Assembly (NCBI GenBank): GCA_009843565.1
Contig: VYDF01000162.1
Coordinates: forward strand, 1-15,114
Source: Acidimicrobiia bacterium
Lineage (GTDB): Bacteria; Actinomycetota; Acidimicrobiia; Acidimicrobiales; Bin134
DNA length: 15,114 nucleotides
Reading direction: 5' to 3'
Shown here: positions 9,374 to 15,114 of the stretch, piece by piece
How the letters are laid out: each line of letters begins with the position of its first letter
Numbering within the stretch: the stretch's first letter is position 1
Program-made: the position numbers and the translations under genes
The notes under the pieces: model-generated
What the model saw: the letters and a program-made list of their open reading frames with translations, nothing else
What the model was told of the DNA's origin: nothing
Databases searched by the model: none

Positions 9374-9382
9374 TGGACCGCG

Positions 9383-9410
9383 ATTATATCGATTCGCTAT
9401 ATCGTTTCAA
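9383..9410 (-). promoter_or_regulatory. padR-ino1 promoter with tandem operator-like repeats
   Basis: Read on the minus strand, TTGAAA (9410-9405) and TATAAT (9388-9383) are separated by 16 bases, which is nearly ideal for the housekeeping sigma factor. Two direct copies of CGATATA (9404-9398 and 9391-9385, period 13) cover the spacer and -10 box. A repressor bound there would block polymerase. A related ATATC-containing element, CGATATTG, lies upstream at 9433-9440 on the plus strand. Transcription should start about 0-3 bases before the padR ATG. Confidence 0.7.
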
Positions 9411-9442
9411 CTCGTTGCTGCGTTACATCTGCCGATATTGAG

Positions 9443-9457
9443 TCAGCTATTAGCTGA
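9443..9457. repeat. Perfect 15-base palindrome centred on a stop codon
   Basis: The arms TCAGCTA and TAGCTGA flank one central base. The TAA of the SnoaL-like gene lies at the centre (9452-9450). As RNA it could form only a short stem of 5-6 pairs and is not followed by a U tract, so it is a poor intrinsic terminator. It lies about 33 bases upstream of the padR -35 box and might instead be a protein-binding site. It could also be chance. Confidence 0.45.
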
Positions 9458-9971
9458 ACAAGGCGACAGAGATGTCCTCGGGGCCGCGGATTGACCGGGG
9501 ATCGTGGGGGGCGGGGTCGGAATTGGGAATGGTCACGGAGTGGTCGGTGATGTAGTTGCGGTGGTCGATCGCCCACTCCCCGTCACGGCGAGACCACTGG
9601 TCGACGTAGCGCCCGCGGCTGTAGATGTCGGCGACATCGGCACTGTCGCCGAATGGCAGGGTGCGCAGCGCAACAGTCACATAGGCCTCGCTGACAGCTC
9701 GGTCACCGTCCACCTGGATCAACACGTTGGTGATCTGATGGCTATGGGTGGACATCGCGGCGTGGGCGGTCCACACCCAGTCCACGAATCCCCAGCCTGT
9801 TCCTTCGAAGATGTCCTCGCCGTAGTTGGCCGTCCCGTCCGGGTGCCAAACCTGGTAGGCCGCCTCCTTGTCCATGCGGTCAAGCGCTCGGCAGTAGCCG
9901 TAGATCACCTCGGTGATGGCCTGTTTGGCGGCCAGAGCCTCCAATGCGTCGGTGCTGATGGGATCAGTCAT
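9450..9971 (-). CDS. NTF2/SnoaL-like family protein
   Basis: This is a 173-residue protein of the NTF2 cone fold (SnoaL-like), used by polyketide cyclases, ketosteroid isomerases and dehydratases. The N-terminal helices carry the pattern ITEVIYGYCRALDRMD (19-34), followed by WHPDGTANYG and, later, YVDQWSRRDGEWAIDHRNY, which is the usual end of the fold. This actinobacterial group is often found with catabolic or steroid genes, but the substrate is unknown. The start ATG (9971-9969) has no clear ribosome-binding site. The upstream bases contain two ATAGAG copies. It is divergent from the amidohydrolase, 75 bases apart. The next gene on the strand, padR, has its own promoter. Confidence 0.8.
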   Translation of the reverse strand: MTDPISTDALEALAAKQAITEVIYGYCRALDRMDKEAAYQVWHPDGTANYGEDIFEGTGWGFVDWVWTAHAAMSTHSHQITNVLIQVDGDRAVSEAYVTVALRTLPFGDSADVADIYSRGRYVDQWSRRDGEWAIDHRNYITDHSVTIPNSDPAPHDPRSIRGPEDISVALFS

Positions 9972-10046
9972 GGCTCTATTCTCTATCGCGGAAGCACCTC
10001 GGCGCTGATGAGATGATCGGCAGTTCAGTTGTTTATCGTTTGCCCC
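9972..10046. promoter_or_regulatory. Divergent promoter region between the SnoaL-like and amidohydrolase genes
   Basis: This 75-base region holds TATCGT (10034-10039, plus strand), ending 7 bases before the amidohydrolase ATG with no Shine-Dalgarno sequence, so that mRNA is probably leaderless. A direct repeat CTCTAT (9974-9979 and 9981-9986) abuts the SnoaL-like start codon, where it reads ATAGAG. It may contribute to a promoter or operator. I found no good -35 boxes. Confidence 0.4.
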
Positions 10047-11750
10047 ATGTCTGACCTGATCATCCGCGGCGGCAATCTGATCGACGGCACCGGGGCCCCG
10101 GCCCTACCCGCCGACGTGCGCATCATCGGAGGCGTTGTCACCGAAGTTGGTCCCAGTCTGACCCCCAATGGGGAAACCGAGCTGGATGCCGGCGGCTGCT
10201 ACGTGGCCCCCGGGTTCATCGACTCCCACACCCACCTGGACCCGTCGATGTTCTGGGATCGCGGTTGCGACCCCATGCCCCAGCACGGGGTGACCACCGC
10301 GCTGATCGGCAACTGCTCGCTGTCGCTGGCCCCGGCCAAGCCCGAGCAGCTCGACGAGCTGATCGATGTGTTCTGCTACATCGAGGACATGCCCATCGCC
10401 GATTTCGAGTCGGGCATTCCCTGGACCTGGGGATCGTGGCGCCAATACCGCGACGCCATGAACCAGGGGGGCATCGCCCTGAACATGGCCTCGTTGATCG
10501 GCCACTCCATGCTGCGGATCTATGTGATGGGCGACGATGCTTGGGCCCGAGAGGCCACCGCCGAGGAAATCCAGGCCATGGCCGCTGAGATGACCGACGC
10601 CATGGAGGCGGGCTGCTTCGGCTTCAGCACGTCGTTCTTCGACTTGGACCGGCGCAGCCGCCCAGTGCCCAGCCGGCTGGCCTGTGATGGGGAGTTGAGC
10701 GCGTTGGCCGATGTGCTGGCCGCCGCCGGCCACGGCTTGGTTGAGTTCATCCCCAACCTCACCGGCGAGGATCCCGAGGCCGATATCCGCCGGATGGCCA
10801 GGGTGCTCGGCCCTCGAGGGGTGACCTCTATCTGGAACGGGATTTCCCACAGCGACATGGCCCCGCACCGTCCAGAGGAATACATGGCGTTCACCCAGGC
10901 GATTCGGGATGAGGGCTGCGACATGTGGCCCATCTCCTCGCCCCGCACCGTGGACCTCAATGTGAGCTGGGAGCAGACCATGGTGTTCATGATGCTCCCC
11001 AAAGGATGGAACCAGATAATGGGGGTCAAGGGGCAGGCCCGACAGGAGATGCTGGCCGATCCCGGCTGGCGGGAGATTGCCCGCAATGAGTGGGACGCCA
11101 CCGAGAAGTCGCTGTTCCCCATCAACCGGCCCGACTTCGCGCGGTTCACCTCGGTGACCAGTCCTGACAACAAGGCCTGGCTGGGCCGGTCGCTGGCCGA
11201 TTTGACCGAGGCTCGGGGTGGGCATCCCTCGGACGTATTTGCCGACTGGATTCTGGAGAACGACTTGGAGCCCGGCGTGGTGGCCATGGGGGTGAGCAAC
11301 AGCAACACCGATGGCGTGGCCCAGATGATCTCCGACGACCGATGCCTGATCAGCGCCTCCGACGCCGGGGCCCATGTGCAGATGATGTGCGCGGCGGGCG
11401 ATACCACCTTGTTGTTGACCCGCCATGTGCGAGACCGGGGCGACCTGGAGTTGGAGGAGGCGGTGTATGAGATCACCGGTCGCCAGGCCGAGATCTTGGG
11501 TTTCAACGACCGGGGCCGCCTGCTGCCCGGCTACGCCGGCGATGTGACGGTGTTCGACCTCGAAGAGCTGTCGTGGGACACCGACAGCTTTGTGTCCGAC
11601 CTGCCTTCGGGTGCTCCACGGCTTCGCCGTCCGGCCGGCGGATACCGGGCCACCGCGGTCAACGGGGTGCTGACCCAGGTGGAAGGGTCGCTTACCGGTG
11701 CCAACCCCGGTGCGGTGCTCGACGCCAACACCTCGGAGCCAACCCGCTAG
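10047..11750 (+). CDS. Amidohydrolase, N-acyl-D-amino-acid deacylase type
   Basis: This 567-residue metal-dependent hydrolase of the D-aminoacylase/amidohydrolase-3 group probably cleaves an amide or cyclic amide. Residue numbers are from ATG 10047. The N-terminal beta-sandwich strand DLIIRGGNLIDGTG leads to PGFIDSHTHLD with metal ligands His61 and His63. GVTTALIGNCSLSLAP has Cys90, which matches the bridging Cys of D-aminoacylases. ISHSD (267-270) has a candidate ligand His268, and SASDAGAH has the catalytic-type Asp439. LLPGYAGDVTVFD (492-504) closes the sandwich. It is somewhat longer than typical D-aminoacylases (about 480-530). A TTG at 10029 would add six residues, but the ATG has a -10 box 7 bases upstream. 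Its stop shares CTAG with the vapC stop. The true substrate is unknown, and the neighbouring SnoaL-like genes hint at a catabolic role. Confidence 0.85.
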   Translation: MSDLIIRGGNLIDGTGAPALPADVRIIGGVVTEVGPSLTPNGETELDAGGCYVAPGFIDSHTHLDPSMFWDRGCDPMPQHGVTTALIGNCSLSLAPAKPEQLDELIDVFCYIEDMPIADFESGIPWTWGSWRQYRDAMNQGGIALNMASLIGHSMLRIYVMGDDAWAREATAEEIQAMAAEMTDAMEAGCFGFSTSFFDLDRRSRPVPSRLACDGELSALADVLAAAGHGLVEFIPNLTGEDPEADIRRMARVLGPRGVTSIWNGISHSDMAPHRPEEYMAFTQAIRDEGCDMWPISSPRTVDLNVSWEQTMVFMMLPKGWNQIMGVKGQARQEMLADPGWREIARNEWDATEKSLFPINRPDFARFTSVTSPDNKAWLGRSLADLTEARGGHPSDVFADWILENDLEPGVVAMGVSNSNTDGVAQMISDDRCLISASDAGAHVQMMCAAGDTTLLLTRHVRDRGDLELEEAVYEITGRQAEILGFNDRGRLLPGYAGDVTVFDLEELSWDTDSFVSDLPSGAPRLRRPAGGYRATAVNGVLTQVEGSLTGANPGAVLDANTSEPTR

Positions 11751-12151
11751 GGCGTCGCGGCAACCTTCAGGGGAAACAGCTCGCCCACGCGGTGGAAATC
11801 CTGGTCGGCGGTCAATACCTCTGATCCCGTTCGCAGCGCAATGTTGGCGATCATGCACACGATGTATCCCGGTGCGGCCACCCCGTTGGCTCGGCAGACC
11901 CGGTTGATGCGGGCCGCGCCCTCGAAATCGGAAGCCGGTTTCATGGCCAACCACGACACTGACGTCAGCAGGTTGTAGAGCCGTTGGTGGCCCCGGTCAT
12001 CTGTGGTCCCTCCCAACACCTCCATGAGAACCGGTTCGGTGACGGCCACGCCGTGGCCGCCGTCGGCGATGAGCTGAGCTAGTCGGGCGTGAACCGGGGA
12101 TTTGGTACCCCGGTCGTATTCCATCCACGCAGAGGTGTCGGCCAGGATCAT
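11747..12151 (-). CDS. vapC: VapC-type PIN domain toxin, active site possibly degenerate
   Basis: This is a 134-residue PIN-domain protein, the expected size of a VapC endoribonuclease toxin. Asp5 in ILADTSAWMEY and Glu44 in EPVLMEVLGG match the first two acidic positions. Asp116 and Asp118 in LTADQDF supply the last. The third canonical position, the Asp of the usual DxxIAxxA helix, aligns with Val98 (IVCMIANIAL), so one metal-binding carboxylate seems absent. The true start is ATG 12151-12149, overlapping the vapB stop by 4 bases. A longer open frame to 12469 runs through vapB and its operator and is not real. The 3' end meets the amidohydrolase stop in a shared CTAG. Confidence 0.9.
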   Translation of the reverse strand: MILADTSAWMEYDRGTKSPVHARLAQLIADGGHGVAVTEPVLMEVLGGTTDDRGHQRLYNLLTSVSWLAMKPASDFEGAARINRVCRANGVAAPGYIVCMIANIALRTGSEVLTADQDFHRVGELFPLKVAATP

Positions 12152-12372
12152 GGCTGGGTTTCGAGCGGTTGGATGCCGGTGTCGGGTGGGATCTCGCCGA
12201 TCAACTGGGCTCCCTGCATTCCCAGCATCTCTTGAGTGGTCAGAGGAAGTCCCGCGAGGCGGCTCAATGCAAGATGGACGGCCTCTGTCTTGGTACGCAT
12301 TCCGTAGCGGCGCATGACGATGTCGATTAGCCGGTCGTCGATCTCGATATTGGTGCGGGTTCGGTCGTCCAC
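12148..12372 (-). CDS. vapB: VapB-type antitoxin
   Basis: This 74-residue antitoxin neutralises VapC and binds its own promoter. The N-terminal half is the VapB DNA-binding pattern RTNIEIDDRLIDIVMRRYG (6-24), followed by RTKTEAVHLALSRL, as in the VapB family of mycobacteria. The C-terminal tail (about 45-74) should wrap the toxin. I chose the GTG at 12372-12370. A nearby ATG at 12380 is out of frame. TAGTAT ends 6 bases upstream and there is no ribosome-binding site, so the mRNA is probably leaderless. It overlaps vapC by 4 bases (ATGA), the typical layout with antitoxin first. Confidence 0.9.
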   Translation of the reverse strand: MDDRTRTNIEIDDRLIDIVMRRYGMRTKTEAVHLALSRLAGLPLTTQEMLGMQGAQLIGEIPPDTGIQPLETQP

Positions 12373-12378
12373 TCGGCC

Positions 12379-12413
12379 ATACTACACCTAATAGGTGTAG
12401 TACATGTATACAT
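12379..12413. promoter_or_regulatory. vapBC operator: perfect 21-base palindrome plus a second palindrome, over the promoter
   Basis: The arms ACTACACCTA (12381-12390) and TAGGTGTAGT (12392-12401) form a perfect inverted repeat around one central A. A second perfect palindrome, ATGTATACAT, follows at 12404-12413. A candidate -10, TAGTAT (12384-12379 on the minus strand), overlaps the end of the first palindrome, so antitoxin or VapBC complex bound here would block transcription. The region is markedly AT-rich against its GC-rich surroundings, which points to a dedicated control region. Confidence 0.78.
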
Positions 12414-12425
12414 TGTGTATGCTGG

Positions 12426-12902
12426 TTAGAAGTCCTGGCCTCGGGAGGCGTTGTGGTCGCCCCAACCACCGGGGATGTAGCCGTCCATGGTCACTGACCG
12501 CTCCGTGAAGAGCCATTGCCCGTCCACCACCCCGTAGCGGTCGATGTAGCGGCCCCAGTGATCTAGGCCATGCTCCATGATCACGTGGTAGTAGCAGCGG
12601 CCTTTGGCCTCGGTAGGCGAGAGCAGGTCGATCTGATGGGTGGCGGTGTGGTGGCGGATGTACTTGGGGGTGCCGCCGCCAATCTGCGACAACGTGTCTT
12701 GGGCTCCGGTGAATATGGTGCGGATTTCGTCGATGCCGTACTTGTCGGGCTGGGTTGGCGTTCGCATGATCGCATCAGGGGCGAACAGGTCCATCACTTG
12801 GTCGAAGCGCCCCGAGTCGCCATTGGCGTTATACCGGGCCACCAGGTCTCGGATTGACTCCCGAGCGATCAATTCCCACTGCTCCATGACCCGACGGTAC
12901 AT
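12426..12902 (-). CDS. NTF2/SnoaL-like family protein
   Basis: This is a 158-residue NTF2-fold protein. It has helices with the pattern SIRDLVARYNANGDSGRFDQ (16-35), then MDLFAPDAIMRTPTQPDKYG, GIDEIRTIFTGAQ (56-68), and the strand RYGVVDGQWLFTERSV near 123-137. It resembles SnoaL-like proteins of actinobacterial catabolic clusters but is not obviously a duplicate of the one at 9450-9971. The substrate is unknown. The start may be ATG 12902 or the ATG five codons later (MEQWEL, 12887), since neither has a clear ribosome-binding site or -10 box. It is divergent from the thiolase-like gene, 35 bases away. VapBC follows 53 bases downstream with its own operator. Confidence 0.78.
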   Translation of the reverse strand: MYRRVMEQWELIARESIRDLVARYNANGDSGRFDQVMDLFAPDAIMRTPTQPDKYGIDEIRTIFTGAQDTLSQIGGGTPKYIRHHTATHQIDLLSPTEAKGRCYYHVIMEHGLDHWGRYIDRYGVVDGQWLFTERSVTMDGYIPGGWGDHNASRGQDF

Positions 12903-12925
12903 CGTCTCGGCGCCATGGGGGCCGT

Positions 12926-12931
12926 TAGGGT
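12926..12931 (+). promoter_or_regulatory. Candidate -10 box of the thiolase-like gene
   Basis: TAGGGT ends 6 bases before the GTG at 12938, which would give a leaderless mRNA. A short G-rich stretch follows and could act as a weak ribosome-binding site instead. The divergent region (12903-12937) is only 35 bases, so any -35 box would overlap the SnoaL-like gene or its leader. Confidence 0.35.
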
Positions 12932-12937
12932 GCGGGC

Positions 12938-14416
12938 GTGAGCGTTGACGACAGAACTCCGGTGCTGGTGGGGGTGGGGGCAGCTGCTCAGCGGCTAGAC
13001 GATCCCACCGAGGCCAAGGAGGCAGTGGGGCTGATGGCCGATGCGCTGGTGGCGGCGGCGGATGATGCGGGGGCAGGCGGGCTGTTGGACCGCTTGGATC
13101 AGGTGAGGGTGACCCAGGGCACCTGGGGCTATGCCGATCCGGCTCGTTGGGTGGCTGATGCGGTAGGGGCGAACCAAGCCCGCAGCTATCTGGCCGACGT
13201 GGGCATCTTGCAGACCGCGGTGATGGGCGATGCGGCTGCGTTCATCGCGTCGGGCGCGGCTGATGTGGTGGCCGTGGTGGGCGGGGAGGCCAAGTTCCGG
13301 GGCTTGCGGGCATCGATCACCGGCGTCGAAGCTCCCGACACCGATCAGGGCGGGACCGAGCCCGATGATTTCGTCACCCCCCACGGCATGATCATCAGCC
13401 AGGCTGAGATCGACACCGGCCTGGTGATGGCCACCCACCACTACGCAATGATTGAGAACGCCCGCCGGTTCGCCGACGGCCAGACCATTGATGAACACCG
13501 CGACGAGGTGGCCGGCCTGTGGGCCCGCTTCGCCCAGGTGGCTGCGGCCAACCCCGATGCCTGGTTCCAGGACGGTTTGGATGCCGCCGCCATCGCCACT
13601 CCAGAAAACGGCAACCGGATGCTGGCCTGGCCCTACACCAAGTGGCACAACTCCCAGTGGAACGTGGATCAGGCTGCCGCGCTGATCTTCTGTTCGGCGG
13701 ACACTGCCCGGGCGCTGGGAATCAGCTCGGATCGCTGGGTGTTTCCGTGGGCCGCCGCCGAGTCCAACCACATGGTGCCGGTAACCGAGCGACCCGAGCT
13801 GCATCGCAGTCCGGGCTTCGCCCACGCCGGCCGGGCAGTGTCCGACCATGTGAACCTGGCCCCTGGCGAGGCCGATCACGTGGACTTGTACTCGTGCTTT
13901 CCCATCGCAGTGCGCACCCAAGCGCGGGAGCTGGGCCTCGACTTGAACCGGGACTTGACCGTTACCGGGGGAATGACCTGGGCTGGCGGTCCGCTCAACA
14001 ACTACGTGATCCAGGCTGCGGTGAAGCTGGCCCAAGTGCTGCGGGGCGATCCCGGATCCACCGGTCTGCTCACCTCGATTAGCGGCATGATCACCAAGCA
14101 GGGGGCCAGCGTTTGGTGCTCTGAGCCGCCTGCCCAACCGTTTGCCAACTTGGACGTGACCGATGCGGTGGCCTCCGAACTCCAGCCCAAGCCCTATCGC
14201 ACGGGCGACAGTGAGCAGGCCGAAGTGGTCTCCTACACGGTGATCTGGGGCCGAGAGGGCCCTGAGCGGGCCGTGGTCATCGGCGAGTTCCCCGACGGTG
14301 CTCGAACCCTACTCGGCTCCGCCGTTCCCGCCGTCATGGCCGCCGCTGTCGCCGGGGAGTTCTGCGGGCGCTTCGTCGTCGCCGGTACCGACGGTTCGTT
14401 CACGCCCGCCGACTGA
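12938..14416 (+). CDS. Thiolase-like protein type 1 (TLP1-like, SCP2-type fold) lacking the nucleophilic Cys
   Basis: This is a 492-residue thiolase-fold protein, often labelled acetyl-CoA acetyltransferase. The first half ends in SGAADVVAVVGGEAKF (105-120). In true thiolases a nucleophilic Cys lies before such a block, but here the corresponding segment LQTAVMGDAA (91-100) has none. The second half has DLYSCFPIAV (317-324 region, Cys320), TGGMTWAGGPLNNY (343-356) and SGMITKQGASVW (382-393). The last 80 residues, with VVSYTVIWGR, look like the extra beta-barrel domain of mycobacterial TLP1 proteins, which show no usual thiolase activity. Its role may be non-catalytic, or an aldolase-type reaction as in Ltp2. 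The start is GTG. Its 3' end is overlapped antisense by the mscS frame for 108 bases. Confidence 0.82.
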   Translation: MSVDDRTPVLVGVGAAAQRLDDPTEAKEAVGLMADALVAAADDAGAGGLLDRLDQVRVTQGTWGYADPARWVADAVGANQARSYLADVGILQTAVMGDAAAFIASGAADVVAVVGGEAKFRGLRASITGVEAPDTDQGGTEPDDFVTPHGMIISQAEIDTGLVMATHHYAMIENARRFADGQTIDEHRDEVAGLWARFAQVAAANPDAWFQDGLDAAAIATPENGNRMLAWPYTKWHNSQWNVDQAAALIFCSADTARALGISSDRWVFPWAAAESNHMVPVTERPELHRSPGFAHAGRAVSDHVNLAPGEADHVDLYSCFPIAVRTQARELGLDLNRDLTVTGGMTWAGGPLNNYVIQAAVKLAQVLRGDPGSTGLLTSISGMITKQGASVWCSEPPAQPFANLDVTDAVASELQPKPYRTGDSEQAEVVSYTVIWGREGPERAVVIGEFPDGARTLLGSAVPAVMAAAVAGEFCGRFVVAGTDGSFTPAD

Positions 14417-15114
14417 GCGTGGCTGCGGGTCGTCGCCGGCGTCGTCTTCATTGCGGATCCAGACGGTGCGCTGGGGGAAGGGGATTTCGATGTTGGCCTC
14501 ATCGAAGGCCTTCTTGATGCGAGCCCGAAGGACGCGACCGACCGCCCACTGCTCGCTGGGATCGGTCTTGACCACCAGGCGGATGACCACGGCGTCGTTG
14601 CCCAGCTCCTGAACTCCCCATACTGAGGGCTCCTCCAGGATGGTGAGGTCCGGGTCATTCTCGTGCCAGAGCTCGTCGGCCACCGCCTTCATGATGTCGC
14701 TGGCCTGGTCGATGTCGGTGTCGTAGCTAACCCCGATGTCCAAAATGGCCCGTGACCACAGCTGTGAATGGTTGGCCGTCCGGCGGATCTCCCCGTTGGG
14801 CACGGTCCATACCACGCCGCCCACGTCTCGCAGGGTGGTCGTGCGCAGGCTGACCTTCTCGATGGTGCCCGAGGTATCTCCCACATCCACTACGTCGCCC
14901 ACGCCGAACTGGTCCTCGATCAAGATGAACATCCCGGCCAAGAAGTCCCGTACCAGCGACTGTGCGCCAAAGCCCACCGCCAGGCCGGCAATACCGGCCC
15001 CGGCGATGAGGGGAGCCAGGTCGATGTTGAGCTCGCTCAAGCACAAGAGCGCAGCCACAGCCAGGATGAGCGCAGTGGCCAGGCTCTTCATTACCGCGGC
15101 GATGGTCTCGATTC
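14309..15114 (-). CDS. MscS-type mechanosensitive ion channel, C-terminal part (cut by window edge)
   Basis: The 267 visible C-terminal residues belong to a small-conductance mechanosensitive channel that releases solutes on hypo-osmotic shock. The pore helix and following block are textbook: AGIAGLAVGFGAQSLVRDFL, then ILIEDQFGVGDVVDVGDTSG, the start of the beta domain. Later VPNGEIRR and FPQRTVW close the cytoplasmic vestibule. A disordered, Gly/Asp/Glu-rich tail of about 48 residues follows (DDAGDDPQPRS onward). The frame is open to the right edge (ETIAAV before the ATG at 15091), so the true start and upstream helices lie outside. The last 108 bases overlap the thiolase-like gene on the other strand, which is unusually long for a convergent overlap. 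Confidence 0.93.
   Translation of the reverse strand, partial: IETIAAVMKSLATALILAVAALLCLSELNIDLAPLIAGAGIAGLAVGFGAQSLVRDFLAGMFILIEDQFGVGDVVDVGDTSGTIEKVSLRTTTLRDVGGVVWTVPNGEIRRTANHSQLWSRAILDIGVSYDTDIDQASDIMKAVADELWHENDPDLTILEEPSVWGVQELGNDAVVIRLVVKTDPSEQWAVGRVLRARIKKAFDEANIEIPFPQRTVWIRNEDDAGDDPQPRSVGGRERTVGTGDDEAPAELPGDSGGHDGGNGGAE

Noticed and set aside
10104..11954. A 616-residue open frame on the minus strand opposite the amidohydrolase (also a 328-residue frame at 10520-11506)
   Set aside because: Long antisense frames are common in GC-rich genes with biased third positions. The product has no recognisable motif, and the plus-strand gene has clear catalytic motifs and a promoter.
12152..12469. 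Long upstream extension of vapC through vapB
   Set aside because: It runs across vapB in another frame and the operator palindromes. The PIN fold begins at MILADTSAW, with the usual 4-base overlap with vapB.
12995..14137. A 380-residue antisense frame opposite the thiolase-like gene
   Set aside because: It is a shadow of the strongly coding plus-strand frame, with no domain, no start signal and low-complexity Gly/His-rich sequence.

Overview
This 15.1 kb window comes from a high-GC bacterium and reads as an actinobacterial chromosome. The evidence is a mycobacterial-type inositol-1-phosphate synthase preceded by a PadR regulator, a CCA-adding enzyme close to a secreted protein resembling the mycobacterial Rv3909 family, a thiolase-like protein of the TLP1 type, frequent GTG starts, and start codons preceded directly by -10 boxes (leaderless mRNAs). 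SnoaL-like and amidohydrolase genes would suit Acidimicrobiia, but that placement is a guess. Gene density is very high. The longest gene-free stretch is under 80 bases. I see no tRNA, rRNA, CRISPR array or insertion sequence.

Layout. (1) 1-1726, minus strand: the start of a respiratory complex I operon, nuoA-nuoB-nuoC-nuoD, with nuoD running off the left edge. (2) 1771-5380, minus strand: a GNAT acetyltransferase, a large secreted membrane-anchored protein (DUF6049/Rv3909-like) and a DegV fatty-acid-binding protein, reading towards nuo. (3) 5445-7666, plus strand: a histone-deacetylase-family amidohydrolase overlapping by 4 bases a CCA tRNA nucleotidyltransferase. (4) 7659-9373, minus strand: padR and ino1, translationally coupled, with a consensus promoter and direct repeats that look like an autoregulatory operator. 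(5) 9450-12902: an accessory stretch with two unrelated-looking NTF2/SnoaL-fold proteins, a 567-residue N-acyl-D-amino-acid deacylase-type amidohydrolase, and a VapBC toxin-antitoxin pair with its own palindromic operator. (6) 12938-15114: a thiolase-like protein without the usual nucleophilic cysteine, and a convergent MscS channel cut by the right edge. Its reading frame overlaps the thiolase gene antisense by 108 bases.

How they fit together: nuoA-D encodes energy conversion; padR-ino1 makes the inositol precursor for phosphatidylinositol and possibly mycothiol; pcnA matures tRNA 3' ends. The SnoaL, amidohydrolase and TLP1 genes have unknown substrates. I do not see a clear new multigene system. 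The most noteworthy signals are a window-wide leaderless start signature (7 of 9 transcription-unit heads), a VapC with one canonical acidic residue apparently replaced by valine, an acetyltransferase/deacetylase pair sharing a 64-base divergent promoter region, and a rearranged Rv3907c-Rv3909-like neighbourhood.
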